Shown: piece by piece, positions 40,018 to 51,936 of the stretch | Position numbering within the stretch: the stretch's first letter is position 1 | Layout of the letters: every line of letters begins with the position of its first letter | Assembly: GCF_000165425.1 (NCBI RefSeq) | Contig: NW_001799033.1 | Coordinates: forward strand, 500,611 to 564,610 | Direction: 5' to 3' | Length of the DNA: 64,000 nt | Source of the DNA: Paramecium tetraurelia | Lineage: Eukaryota > Ciliophora > Oligohymenophorea > Peniculida > Parameciidae | Translations under genes and position numbers: made by a program | The notes under the pieces: generated by a model | What the model was told of the DNA's origin: nothing | The model's input: only the letters and a program-made list of their open reading frames with translations | Databases searched by the model: none

Positions 40018-40905
40018 TAATTTTATAAAAGAAATTCATTAAAAGAATTGCAATTAAATGTAATCCTCTTTGTAATTCTAATTTGTATAATTATTTCTAT
40101 ATTTAACCTTCTGAATTGAATTGAGCTCCTTATAACTTTATGGATGATATGTTTATACATCTAGTTTTCAAATATTTTATTAACACTGTGGAGTAAACAA
40201 ATGATTAAATATATTACTTAAGTAAATTAGAACATTAAATTTATTAAATTTACGACTCTGAAAATAGGGTATTCCTGTTCATACATTATACTGAATAGTA
40301 GTCTTTGTGAATTATGAACACTATTACAAGTTGAAGTTCTCACCAATTATAACTATCTATCATTATAAACATTAAATAACAAAAGAAATCCATTATTTTC
40401 AAACATTTCATTTAAAAAGTTGTTATGAAATACTCAATTATTAATGGATATGTATTTTGCCAATTTTAGTTTAGTGAAAGAATTGAACTAATTTTGACTA
40501 TGAAGATATGGTGTAAGATTATTTAGTAAATGAATAAGCGCAAATATTATGTAAATTTAAATATTTCTAAATTGGATACTTCACTAATACATCTATTCAA
40601 AAGTTTAAAGGTCTAGATGTACTTGACCGAATGAAAATTACTTATCTAAAATGAATCCATTATACAGACATATTATAGTAAGTATGAGTATGCTCTTATA
40701 ATATTTGATAAAGCTAACTATCAAAGGAATATTAATCTATTTACTATTTAAATTATATTTGAATTTATAATCATTAAAATTCTGAATGCGGAGATACTTT
40801 TAAAGATCTATCATAAATTATTATTTAATTAGATTTTATATATCTAAAAAAGAGCAATCAATATTAAAATTAGAATAAAATCAATAAATTCATGTAAATA
40901 AAGAA
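40018..40905. other. AT-rich convergent intergenic region
   Basis: About 890 bp without supported genes. Frames are broken by TGA every 20-40 codons on both strands. Confidence 0.4.
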
Positions 40906-42132
40906 TCAAAAGTTTCTAAAACTTCTACCAAATAAAGTCCCATCAAATTGACAATTAATTCTTCCTAAGACCTTGGTAACAAATTTGTCTAATTTCTCTT
41001 GGAATACTTAATTTTTTATCACTTCATCATTATGTACAACTTTTGAGTATCTGTGGCTGAGTATACTACATCTTTTTCTGGCACTGACAGTTCCTTCATC
41101 ATAATTGAAATTCTCCTTAATCATGGCCAAACTTTCTATTTCTTGGGGTGCTCTTTCTTCTTTCTTTTTGGAATGATGTTGATCTAAAACCTTAATAAAT
41201 CTCAAAAATACAATTTCAATGCAAGGATCATCGGCCCTTTTTGCTTCCTTGTATGTTTTAATCAATTCATTGAGAGCCTTCAATCGTTACTTGACTCCTT
41301 TTTCTTCTTCAGTCCTTTTTATAGTTTGTCTATCAACTTTTGGTTCAATTCTAAAGTGATCCTTCCTGTATTTAGGAATAATATCATCAAAGGATTCGGT
41401 ATCAGTAATCAAAGTCTTGGATAAGGGTTTAAATTGTTAATAATAATCTGCTAATTCAAAATAATGTTCCTTTCCATTTCCCATTTAAAATTTAGGAAGT
41501 TCAACTTATTTACTAGAATTACTTAACCCCATAAAATAATCTTTTAGTCTTTCAAATTTAATTTACTCATCCCTATTTTCAAATTCAGTTAGTCCATCAC
41601 CTCCTTTAGCATTTATATATTTTTCATGACTCATTTCTTTAAGTTTTCCTACCATTTACCAACCCTGAATAACTTTTTGCCTATCCAAAGAAGTTGAGAA
41701 TATTTTATAATTCGGAGGCCCATGTTTTGTTAATGATGCATCAATTTTGCAATGATCAGCCAAACAATATTTTAATGCTTTGTCTTTAACCAATCCCTAT
41801 TTACGGAGACGAACATAAGCGATGGCATCCTCTTCATTTGGTTATGGAGACCTTTCCTTAGGTTGAAATCTTTGGCAATGTCTATGGAACCCGATTTCTC
41901 TAGGAGATTGATGTTGAAGAGGTAAACGAGCCTGTTTCATTAATCAAAAAAATAATTATAATTAAACTTAAACGGGACTGCATTTACTTAGAAGATCTTT
42001 GGAATTCATTCATTTGATGAACTTCTTTTCTATAATCCTTCAATTCAAATGATTTCGATACACACCCTCTTTTACAACAATATCCTCTACTCGATAAACT
42101 AAAAGTCTAAAATAATTAATATTTAATGACAT
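40906..42132 (-). CDS. Hypothetical charged protein, 5' end uncertain
   Basis: The main exon is open from about 41940 (MKQARLPLQHQSPREIG) to TGA 40908-40906, with RSPQPNEEDAIAYVRLRKQG and a C-terminal half rich in Lys/Glu (ELIKTYKEAKRADDPCIEIV). Upstream, coding-like sequence up to ATG 42132 (MSLNINYFRLLV, then after a 26-nt intron DYRKEVHQMNEFQRSS) is probably the first exon, but I could not place the connecting intron with certainty. No family recognised. If the far start is right, only 55 bp separate it from the divergent FKBP start. Confidence 0.6.
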
Positions 42133-42187
42133 AATTATAAAATGCAATTACTTAGCCATAATTGTGCGAATATTATTATTTAATATT

Positions 42188-42621
42188 ATGAATAAGTTTT
42201 TGTTGCTGTCCTTGATTATTTCAATTTCTTTGGCTTCTCTGGATGATTAAGATCTCATCTAAAAATACTCCATCAAAGTCCATGAGAGAGGCAACAAATA
42301 AAGTTACCCAGAGAAAGGTGATTAAGTGAAAGTACATTATACAGTAACATAATATAAATACACTAGGGTAAATTACTTGATGGCACTAAATTCGATAGCA
42401 GTAAGGACAGAAACTAACCATTTGAATTCAGAGTTGGAGTTGGATAAGTCATTAAATGTTGGGATGATGTTGTATTAAATTTAACACTTGGTGATAAAGT
42501 CACAGTTATTTGTCCATCTGCCACAGCATATGGAAGTAGAGGAGCAGGAAAGGTCATTCCACCAAATTCAGATTTATAATTTGACATTGAAATGCTTGGA
42601 TTTAGAGATTAAGAATTATGA
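42188..42621 (+). CDS. Secretory-pathway FKBP-type peptidyl-prolyl isomerase
   Basis: Starts MNKFLLLSLIISISLASLDD, a clear signal peptide. The FKBP domain follows: VKVHYTGKLLDGTKFDSS with a 23-nt intron inside it (about 42339-42361), QPFEFRVGVGQVIKCWDD (active-site Val-Ile and Trp), and TAYGSRGAGKVIPPN. 136 aa, a single compact domain; no ER retention signal at the C-terminus (ends RDQEL). Catalyses cis-trans proline isomerisation, likely in the ER or secretory lumen. Two of the usual pocket residues differ (GWEEG is CWDDV here). Confidence 0.92.
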
Positions 42622-43042
42622 TGAATAATTTATATTCAAAATATAGAAAGTGTATTTATAAGCAATTTAAACATTATGTATGGATAAGATTAGGACTATG
42701 TCTAGTCTGATCTAACATTCTAATTACATTATTTATAAAAAATGAAATAAAAGATAGTATATTATTTTAATCTGTATTTATTAATGAATATAGAAATGCG
42801 AATAAATATTTCTTTTTGTTGATTTTTAAAATTACTAATTTTTCAGTTTAATCTATAACTCAATACAGATTTCATAAGTGCGAAACAAGAGCTTAAATAC
42901 TATTGATAGGTTTAATGTGAAAAGTAATTTACTGAGTTTATGGAGGTCAATAAATTATTAGAAAATTATTTGATTTAATTATTTTATTCTAAAGCAAAAA
43001 CTTCATGAGAATGTTTTTATATATATATTTAAAATTAAGATC
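42622..43042. other. AT-rich intergenic region
   Basis: About 420 bp between two same-strand genes; nothing recognisable. Confidence 0.4.
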
Positions 43043-44022
43043 ATGTAAAATATGGGTGTGGAATCATAATAATCTCCTGTCTTAAATAATGGAGATGAAA
43101 AGAAAAAACCGAATTTTGTTCATATACCAATTTATGATGTTTAAACATCTCATAAATACCCTAACTCAGCAGAATAAGTCGAATCTGATGAATAAATAGT
43201 TTAAATTGATGAACGATGGTATGCCAAAAATGAAAATTATAAGCCATTAACAGCAGATCAAAGACCTGGTTTTATTAGGAAAGTATTCATTCATAATTAA
43301 TGATCAAGGTTTACAGCATAATGATATTACAATTACTGTTGACAGTTGCGGCATGTTGCCTTTCATACTTCTGGATTCCCTATCGCGATTTCTAGAATGA
43401 GTATTCAGGTTGGGTTTACTTGGCAATTGCAGTAGCAATCATTATTGAGATTATTTTATTGTGGATACCAAAATATTCGTGGAGAGTACCTCATAACTAC
43501 TTGTTTGTCTTTGTTTTCACCCTTGCTGAAAGTTACACTATTTCGCAACTTTGTAGTTATGTTTTCAACAAATATAGTGAAGAAGGAGGTATACTGAATT
43601 CTTAATTAGGATTTATCGTTTTAATGGCTGCTGCCCTTACTCTAGCTGCAGTAATTGGACTCACTCTTTACGCATGCAAAACCAAAAAAGATTTCACTAC
43701 CAAAGGTACATATATTTCAAAATTATTCAAGGGGCCTTTTTATTTATGGCAAGTACTTCTTTATTTCTTTTTGCGATATTATCCGGAGTCTACTACGATC
43801 AAGCCATGAGTCTACTCTATTCTTTGATTTCGAGCATGCTCTTTGGAATCTACCTGATATATGACACCTAATTAATCATAGGAGGAAGTGTAATCAATTT
43901 TATTGATGTAGACTCATAAATTATCGATTGATGACTACATCATAGGAGCCATGTTCATATACATAGATATCATCTATCTATTCGCTCACATTGTGTTAAT
44001 CATTATTGCATGCTTCAAATGA
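43043..44022 (+). CDS. TMBIM/Bax-inhibitor-1 (Lifeguard) family membrane protein
   Basis: N-terminal cytosolic part of about 85 residues ending in RPGFIRKVYSIMILQLLLTV, the entry into the first of seven membrane spans. Other family marks: PHNYLFVFVFTLAESYTISQ, LTLYACKTKKDFTTKGAFL, LYSLISSMLFGIYLIYDTQ and SIDDYIIGAMFIYIDIIYLF (last helices with the two Asp of the calcium-leak site). Introns of 26, 26 and 22 nt restore the frame. Family members form calcium-leak channels in ER/Golgi membranes and modulate cell death. 300 aa, normal length; starts at MQNMGVES, with a second in-frame Met three codons on. Confidence 0.92.
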
Positions 44023-44102
44023 AAAACCAGAATGAACTCATATTAAACAATTTATTATCATATCTTATTCTCTCAAATTTATCAACAACATAAATAAATA
44101 AA

Positions 44103-45144
44103 TCAAAAATCTAATTTAACTACTTTATTATTATCTCCAATCATCATTGCATATAATTCCACTTGATTTCGATACCATTTATTTTCATTCATTAATTTAC
44201 TTTGTACATCAATCAGTCGATCAATTTCAGCACAATGCAGAATTATTCTCATCATTAGTATTTATTATTTGTTATCGAACTTCTTTTATTTTTAATCTAA
44301 TTCTTATTTTTACTATTGGATAACCTCATTCATACGATCTAACTCAACAGTTAAGAAAATTAATTTCTATTTACAATCAACATATTAGATCATTTTGCTT
44401 TTGTTTTCCATCTCTTATTATTGTTTCTTATCCACTACCTATTAATAATTATATTCTAATTCTTAGTGTTAAGCTTCAATTCTATTTAGCTTTTCATTCT
44501 ACATATTATAATTATCCAACAAGGAACTATAAACTTTTTACAACTCCTCATAGTCCTTCTGTGACTTGGCTACATGTTATATATTTATTAATTCTTCGTT
44601 TCTTTTACTGCTTAAATTTTCATTCTCGCAAACCAAAAATCCTAATTTACATTCCAGTTATTTGATTGTGTATTATAATTACTAAATGACTTATAACTGC
44701 TGATTTATTTATTAATATTGATTTTGCACTAATATTTCCTTTTAAGCTATCATCTTGTTTGCATCAGTTAATTGGTTTTCTAGTTCCTAACATTTAAGTT
44801 CCTTCTTCACTAATCTTTCTGATAAGTCTTTAAGCTAAAACTCGTAATTTTTATTTTCGTAAGCATTTTCTTTAATGTCTAGGTTATGATGCTTCAATTT
44901 TTCATTCTCTTAATTCAATCTTTCAAGTTCAACTCCCATTAAAAAGCACATGATATCAAATTAATTCTTAACATTGGAACTTCTGCCAGACCTAAAATTG
45001 GTATTAATTCAATCAATACATTGCTCTTGATGCTCTGTCAGTAGGAAAATTGAATTTAGGTTAGTTGCAATTTCTAGTACTTGAACAAGTGTTGAATTTA
45101 ACATCTGAGTTTGAGTTATAATCATCAAGGGGTATTCTATACAT
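44103..45144 (-). CDS. Coiled-coil protein
   Basis: About 337 aa: a short Asn/Ser-rich N-terminus, a 28-nt intron at about 45006-45033, then heptad-rich coiled coil over most of the length (VELERLNQENEKLKHHNLDI, LVKKELKCQELENQLTDANK, LDQKQKKFDNKQQILMM). No other domain. Could be a structural or basal-body component; not assignable by eye. Confidence 0.75.
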
Positions 45145-45230
45145 AACAGATAGTTTAACCGCTAATTATTTATAATAATATAAATTAGTTTGCAAGCACA
45201 AAAATACAATTTATTAATTGAAGAAATAAT

Positions 45231-46762
45231 ATGATTTAATCTGAATATCCTCTCTGTCCTAAACACTAAAATCCAATAAGATTTATTGATATACAAGAGA
45301 ATGTTCCCAAAATTCAAAGAACTTTGTGTGATGAATGCTACTTGAATAATCCCTTATCTATTCATTAAGCATTCGACTACCTCTGTTAGCAATAAAATAC
45401 ACCTTTCTAATAAGAAACAACTTTTGAAAAATGCAAAGAAGAATATCTTGTAATGAAAAACAAAGTTGTTGAAAATTTAAAGTTAGCATTTGCTTAAATA
45501 GAAATGGAGATTGAAAAAGAAATGGATTCATAAAAGACTCTTATTAATGATAGTGTGTTTCAATATTATTTGGGAAAATAAACCACTTTACTTTTGGAGG
45601 ATTACTAACAATTAGGTGAGTTGTTGAGTGTTTAATTGGAAAAAAAAGGAGAAAATCTTATACAAAAGCAAAATGAAAAAAATTCTTAAATTTAATTTGC
45701 CAAGTAATTACAAAAAAATATCAATATACTAAGGGAAATTTCTTTAAACATCCATAAAATCATTCCTTATGTGAAAGTCAACCAAAAAATGGAAGTACTT
45801 ACACCAAATGATTTGCTTGTTAAATTGGATGGGTAATTTATAGTGAAGTAGTAATTGGATAATTTAGAAAATATAAAGTGCATAGACTATCACAGACAAC
45901 TTTAAACTCTTATCTATGGTTGTTATAAATTCTAAATGGATTAAAATGAAATGGTCATTATTAGATTTGATAAGAATTTTAATGTATTTTTAAAGGAAGA
46001 GTATACAAGTCATAGCAGAACAGTCAATTGCATAAAGTCATCATTGATATCTAATTTTTGCATTACAGGAAGTGAGGACAGTACTGTAAAGGTTTGGAAA
46101 ATAGTTCAGGAGGGTCTTTGCTGTGAGTAAACTTTGGAAGGTCATCAAGATTCAATCATATGCATTTGTTTAAACAGAGTTGAGAGCATATTGGCCAGTG
46201 GAAGTTCGGATAACCATATTATTGTTTGGTACTTAAATGTATAAAACAAATGGCAGAAGGCACAAACAATAGTAGATTCTCCTAGAATAACACTGTGCAT
46301 AAATTTCAATAGGTTATCTGAGTTAATGGTTACTGGTTGTATTGATCACTCAATTTATGTTTGGAGTGTAGTTAATGAGAAATGGAGAGGTTAGAGGATA
46401 GATAAGGCTCATAATAGAGCATGAATGCCATATGTTTTATCAATCAGACAAGATTTGCAAGTGCTTCTTGGGATTCAGCAATAAAGGTCTGGGATAGGCA
46501 GAATACCAATTAGCATTATGCATAGGTTTTTTTAACAGTAACTCACTATGGTCCGATAGTGAATCTGATATTGATCGAGGAGAGCAATCATTTGATAAGC
46601 TGTGCCTATGATACAACAGTAATTTGGAGTATTGATCCCCAAGATCTAATAGTGAAGAAATAAAAGATTACAGCTGCCAAGGGGATTTGCTAAATCAATG
46701 AATAAAAATTATCAATAATCACTTATGAAAACCAATTAAAGATTTATTCATTGGAGTAATGA
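45231..46762 (+). CDS. WD40-repeat protein with Zn-finger-like/coiled-coil N-terminus; apparent frameshift
   Basis: N-terminus (CPKHQNPIRFID, CDECYLNNP) has paired Cys/His like a B-box, followed by a coiled coil and at least five WD40 repeats (CITGSEDSTVKVWKI, LASGSSDNHIIVWYL, MVTGCIDHSIYVWSV, FASASWDSAIKVWD). At 46411-46424 the frame breaks: HNRA then TGA, while the WD repeat continues in another frame as NAICFINQ. No convincing intron fits; a 17-nt intron would be unusually short. Best explained by a one-base deletion in the gene or assembly. Stop TGA 46760-46762. Confidence 0.78.
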
Positions 46763-46860
46763 TATGACTAAATATTATTGTGACAGATAAAATCTTTTGA
46801 ATATAAATTTTTTAAGTTAGGATTATTAATAAATATATATTAACTTTTCAAAAATTTACT

Positions 46861-49800
46861 ATGTCTTATCGTGTTAACAATGCAGAAATTGAGGGACAAC
46901 ATCCACTTCTAAAAGTTACTCCTGTCAGATTCCTTTGGATCAGACTTGTTTTGATTGTAAATGTTTAAAATGAATATAGATCATTATTTCCATAATGACA
47001 GGCTGTATGTTCGCATTGGCCTTGAGATGGAGTAAAAAGTTGTATAACTGGTTTCTATTTACTCCTTGCAATGTTGAAGAGACGGGAACACATTATAGGG
47101 TAGATACATAGAATGGTCAATAATTTACATTAGAAAAGTAACAGATGAATGGCATATACTATTTTACATTCAGGTAGTAAGACTGTTAAATTTAGACTTC
47201 TTAAATATGCATTTGATCCAAAAACACAGTGTTATTAGCCAATTGAATTTGAAACTGACGGCAAGATAATCAAAGATATAATAGCTAATCGTAATGTATT
47301 AACTCAAAATTTGAAAATATAATACTATGGGAAATGTCAACTCTAAATTCCAATTCAACCCCTCGCTGAGTTCTTATTCGAGCACCTAACCGGCCCATTC
47401 AATATTCTCTAGTATTTTGCCGTTGCTGTATGGTTTGCTCAAAATTCGATCACATTCCCAATCCTAATTTTGGCATTCACAGCAATTGCAGTTATAGTCA
47501 ACTATATCTTGTACAGAAGATCAAGGAGTCTCTTGCAGAAATTAGCTAATATCCATCAGAATGTAATATTGAAGAGTGATACGTTAAGAACTGTGAATGG
47601 ATCTGAATTGCTTCCAGGAGATTACATAATTTTATAGGAAGGATAATAATTGAATTGTGATTGTGCTATTCTTTAAGGAGATGTCATGGTAAATGAGGCA
47701 ACATTGACAGGCGAAAATGTACCAATACCAAAAACAGCCTTGCCTGATCATTCAGTTAAATTCAATTTCGAATCATTAAATCAACATTGTCTATTTGAAG
47801 GGACTAGTATAGTGAAAGTGAATACAACAACAGAGAATGTGGCAATAGTGCTAAGAACTGGATTTAGTTCTTTAAGAGGATAATATTTTAGAAATGTTCT
47901 ATTCCCTGCACCTCCCTCATAAAGATTCTATGTCCAAGCCGCTAAATTTATTTTAACTTTTGCAACAATAATAGCTATAGTCTATGGCTTTATGTTAATA
48001 AAATATATCCCCATGGAATTCAAAACAAGTCTCTTAGTATTAAGATTCCTTGATAATATTGTTTGGTCAATACCTCCTTCGATGCCTATCTTCTTTAACA
48101 TTTGTAAAACAGCTAGTTTAGTTAGACTGAGTTCAATCGGCATTAATGGTAGTAATGCTGATAAGATTGAATCTGCTGGTCGTATTGACACTTGTTGTTT
48201 TGATAAAACAGGCACACTTACTACTCTGGGATTGAAAGCAATCAAAGTATGGACTCATGATCAATCATTAGTAAATTTATTATATTTATATTTAATAGGA
48301 ATAAATTGCTAATTATATTTTAGCATGTTGTCATCATCTTCTATTAATTAATGGGGAATTGCAAGGTGATCCTTTGGAAATAGAGATGTTAAACTTTATT
48401 GGTTGGTAGATTAATTTTGAAGGCAAATCCTTCTTTTCAGTTAAAAAAGATCAATAAGAATTTGAAATCATTAAGATCTTTGACTTTAGTTCAGCAAGAC
48501 AAATGATGAGTGTCATAGCAACTGATGGAACTAATTTCTATTTATTTTCTAAAGGATCTCCAGAAATGATTAATTAATAATCTCAAGACAAAAAGTAAGT
48601 TGTTTTAGATGAAGTGAAGAAATACGCATCAAATGGATTCAGAGTCTTGGGATTGGGTTATCGCAAATTAAATAATAACCAATTAGATCTACAAAGAGAA
48701 GAATTAGAAACACAATTGAATATCGTTGGAATGTTTGTTTTAGAAAATCCCCTCAAAGATGATACTCCTTAAGTAATATAAACCTTAAGAAACAGTGGAT
48801 TGGATATTAAGGTGATTTCAGGGGATAGTCCTTTAACTACTATCTATTGCGCTAAAATATCTGGAATCATTGATTTCAACTCTGAAGTTGTGATTTTAGA
48901 TTATAATTCAACTAAAAGATAAATAGTCATCTTTGATAATGATAATCAAGCTAATTATGATGAAAATGCCATAGAAAACCAAAATTTAATTGAATAAATT
49001 ATTCAAAATCCTAAAATGACTGCACTGACTGGCAAATTCTTAGAATTTATTTCTAAATTCTTAACAGTTGCCAATCCAAATAGAGAAACAAGTCTCAGTA
49101 TGACATAAAACAATTCATCAAATCAAATTTTCTCAGATAATAATGCAATTGAATTCGATGATACCAAAATGAAGGAAATAACTAAGAAATTAATTTCAAA
49201 GACTAGAGTTTTCGCCAGATAAAAGCCAGAACAAAAGAAATAAATTGTTGCATTGCTCCAAGATATGGGAAGATAAGTCATGATGACTGGAGATGGAGCC
49301 AATGATTGTGTAAATTATTAAGATTATATCATTTAGTCAGCTATAGCTTAGGCATAAGTAGGAATTTCATTCAGTGAATCTGATGCTTCATATACTGCAC
49401 CATTTAGTTCAAAATCAACTTCATTAAAATGTTGTGTCTAAGTCTTAGCATAAGGAAAAGCAGCCATAATGACTATAATTGAGGTGTTTTAATATCAACT
49501 GAGTGTTAATGGAATTAAATTTGCTGCTGTTACCATAATGTTTTTAGAAGTGCAGAATTTTTGTAAACCTAAATTTCTATTATTTTAGCTGAATTTTAAA
49601 CTGTTTATGTTGGATTCATTTCCAATATTCCCTTATTAATTTTCCTATGCATTTCTTCCCCTGCCACAGAACTAGCGGAATATATACCTTTAGATGATCA
49701 ATTCTCCTATTAAAATCAAATTCAAATCTACACTAATATTTTCTTTGCTGTTTTGGGGTATGATTACGATTTAATATCACTATAGTTTATGTATCAATTA

Positions 49801-50232
49801 CGGTATTCTTACTACGACAGATAGATTCTTTGAATATTCTAAACCTATTGAGAAGTTTTAAAGAGAGGGATACTTGAATTCAATCATGTTTTTAAGTTTG
49901 ATGTATTACTTCATGTCTTTTGGAGTATCAATTTACGTATCAAACCCTTTTAAAGTCAAATACTATAAAAACATCTTACTAACATTATGGACAACTCTTG
50001 GTTTTGTTGTTGCAATAGTATCATTCATATTCCCTCAAAGAGCTAGCTGGTGTGATGTAATCGACATTAAGGAAGACACGTAAATATTCATAATTATTTT
50101 AATATCAGTTTCTAAGGATTTAATTGGGTTGTTTTATCAGTTGTCATAGTAACATCTTTTCTTGGATTTTTTTCCCAGGCCCTTCTTTAAAGATATATAC
50201 CATCAATGTATAAAATAACACATAAATCATGA
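46861..50232 (+). CDS. P5-type (probably P5B, ATP13A-like) transport ATPase
   Basis: Multi-span P-type ATPase of about 1,070 aa. Phosphorylation motif CFDKTGTLTTLG; dephosphorylation loop NEATLTGENVPIPK; hinge MMTGDGANDC; and the P5 membrane motif SIPPSMPIFFN, nearer to P5B (PPALP) than P5A (PPELP). Nucleotide domain: FSSARQMMSV and FSKGSPEM. Introns of 23, 22, 28, 27, 28 and 28 nt restore the frame. P5B ATPases export polyamines from late endosomes/lysosomes. The frame near 49540-49650 (after helix 5) could not be fully settled. Last spans: FGVSIYVSNPF and WVVLSVVIVTSFLGFFSQAL. Confidence 0.9.
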
Positions 50233-50434
50233 ATAATAATTTCATAACAAATAGTATAACATTAAAATACATCCATACATCCATATATTATTATTAGTAA
50301 TTATGATTATAGATATTTGAGATTCTAATTAATTCCATTCCTCCAAGTATTGTGTTTTTGGTACTTAAATTCAAATTTAATTATAAATCCGTTTTATTAA
50401 TTTTATTAAATGCTTATTTTGTTTTTTTTGGTAG

Positions 50435-51877
50435 GATCACTATCACAAAGCACTTAGTATTTATGACTAAAAATTATTAGAGCTTTCTAGTTATATCACA
50501 GTCGATGATGCCTTATCTGATCTGTTAAAAACATAGCCCAAAGGATATAAGCCATGGCATCCATCGTTGAATGTGAGATTACGTGTTTAAGAAGAAGAAA
50601 GAACTTAGGAATTTTATTCATTTGTCTAATAGCAAATTAAAATCAAACAAAGAGGAATCAACACATAGCATCCAATGCAATTTGTGTAGGTTTAAGGCCC
50701 TGAATTCTTTGAGAACTTGGTTTGTAAATGTAGCTTTTCGCCTGCAGAAGCTGCTTAAGAAGAGGAAGAAGGAGGAGAAGGAGGAGGGGAAGAAGCAGAA
50801 GGAGGTGGAGCATGTGAAGCTGAAGGAGGTGGAGACCATGAAGGTGGAGAAGGAGAAGGAGAGGAAGTTGAATTCATTGTTAAAAAGACCAAAGCTCACG
50901 GGAAAGACTTCAGTTTCCTATAAGTAGGAACTTAAAGTAATTTAAATTAATATATACCTCAACCTTAACAAGTTGATTAATTGTCTTAATACGACTTAAG
51001 GCTACAGGCTCAGGAATTATTAATAAAGCAGTTCATGGAAAAATAAAATTAACTGACTCAACAATTGTCTCTGCTACAACAGAGCTAGGGTGTATTTGTA
51101 CCATCGCTTTTTCCCTAAGTCGTAGATCCTAATTATCTAACACCTTAATAGCAAGCTCAAATGCTTTACATGATGTAGCTTTAATAGTAATAGCAATAAA
51201 TCCAATAACAGCTGTTGTAATAGTAAATGCTCAATCCATTATCCTTCTAATCAAGTCCAACTATTGTAAAGAATGACAATATTTAAACATAACAATAATA
51301 CTAAATTCCATTACAATAACCAATTGCTTATACTCAGACTGTTACCTAGCCTATTATGAACCAATAACAATTATTACTCTAATAATAATTATTACAATAA
51401 TAATAAATTCCTCAATAATTAACTTAATAGTAACTTCTATAGCAACAACAGCAGTTATTGAATTAGTAGTAGATACCATAAGCCTAGCCATAATAATAAG
51501 TTTAATCTTAAATTCCTTAGCAAATCCCATCATTTTAATAATAACAGATTCCATAGCAATAGATCTAAGGGTTCTAATAATAAATTCCTTAGTAATAGAT
51601 TCAATAATAAAATATCTAATAATAACCTTATTAATAGATTCCTTAGTAATAGATTCAATAATAATAATCTTATTAATAAATTCCTTAGTAGTAATAGTAA
51701 ATTTAACAATAATAATAGAGTGGATTTTTACAATAACCATAATAGCAATAGAATGTTCCCCAATTGGAGCAGTTGGTAATTAGATATTCTTATATTTAGT
51801 TGGCTTAACAGATGGCCCAACCGTTGATGCAACCTCAATTTTTACAAAAGTAACCACAAATTATTGGTGTAGGATGA
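50435..51877 (+). CDS. Gln-rich prion-like protein, 5' exon unresolved
   Basis: From 50435 the frame is open to TGA 51875-51877. The first ~110 residues are structured-looking (DHYHKALSIYDQKLLELSSY, GPEFFENLVCKCSF), followed by a Glu/Gly-rich acidic block (about 50755-50880) and then some 300 residues with over half Gln, in patterns such as IPQQQIQQQ. Almost all Gln codons are TAA or TAG. A TAG at 50432-50434 looks like a 3' splice site, so the start lies in a short upstream exon I cannot place. Low-complexity Gln tracts of this length are prion-like and could drive phase separation. Function unknown. Confidence 0.7.
51350..51740 (+). repeat. CAA/TAA/TAG glutamine-codon repeat tract
   Basis: Imperfect repeats of the unit ATTCCTCAATAATAA and related words coding for IPQQQ. 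Slippage-prone, and the source of many false stop codons if the standard code is used. Confidence 0.8.
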
Positions 51878-51936
51878 TGGATAAATAAATTGATATTAAC
51901 ATAAATTTAAGATATTATTTTTATTATGTTCTTAAA

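Noticed and set aside
50618-50899. 93-aa minus-strand Phe/Ser-rich ORF
   Set aside because: Complement of the Glu/Gly/Lys-rich coding block of the Gln-rich protein.
51354-51740. 128-aa minus-strand ORF in the standard code
   Set aside because: It is the complement of the Gln-codon repeat; hydrophobic Ile-rich shadow of CAA/TAA runs.
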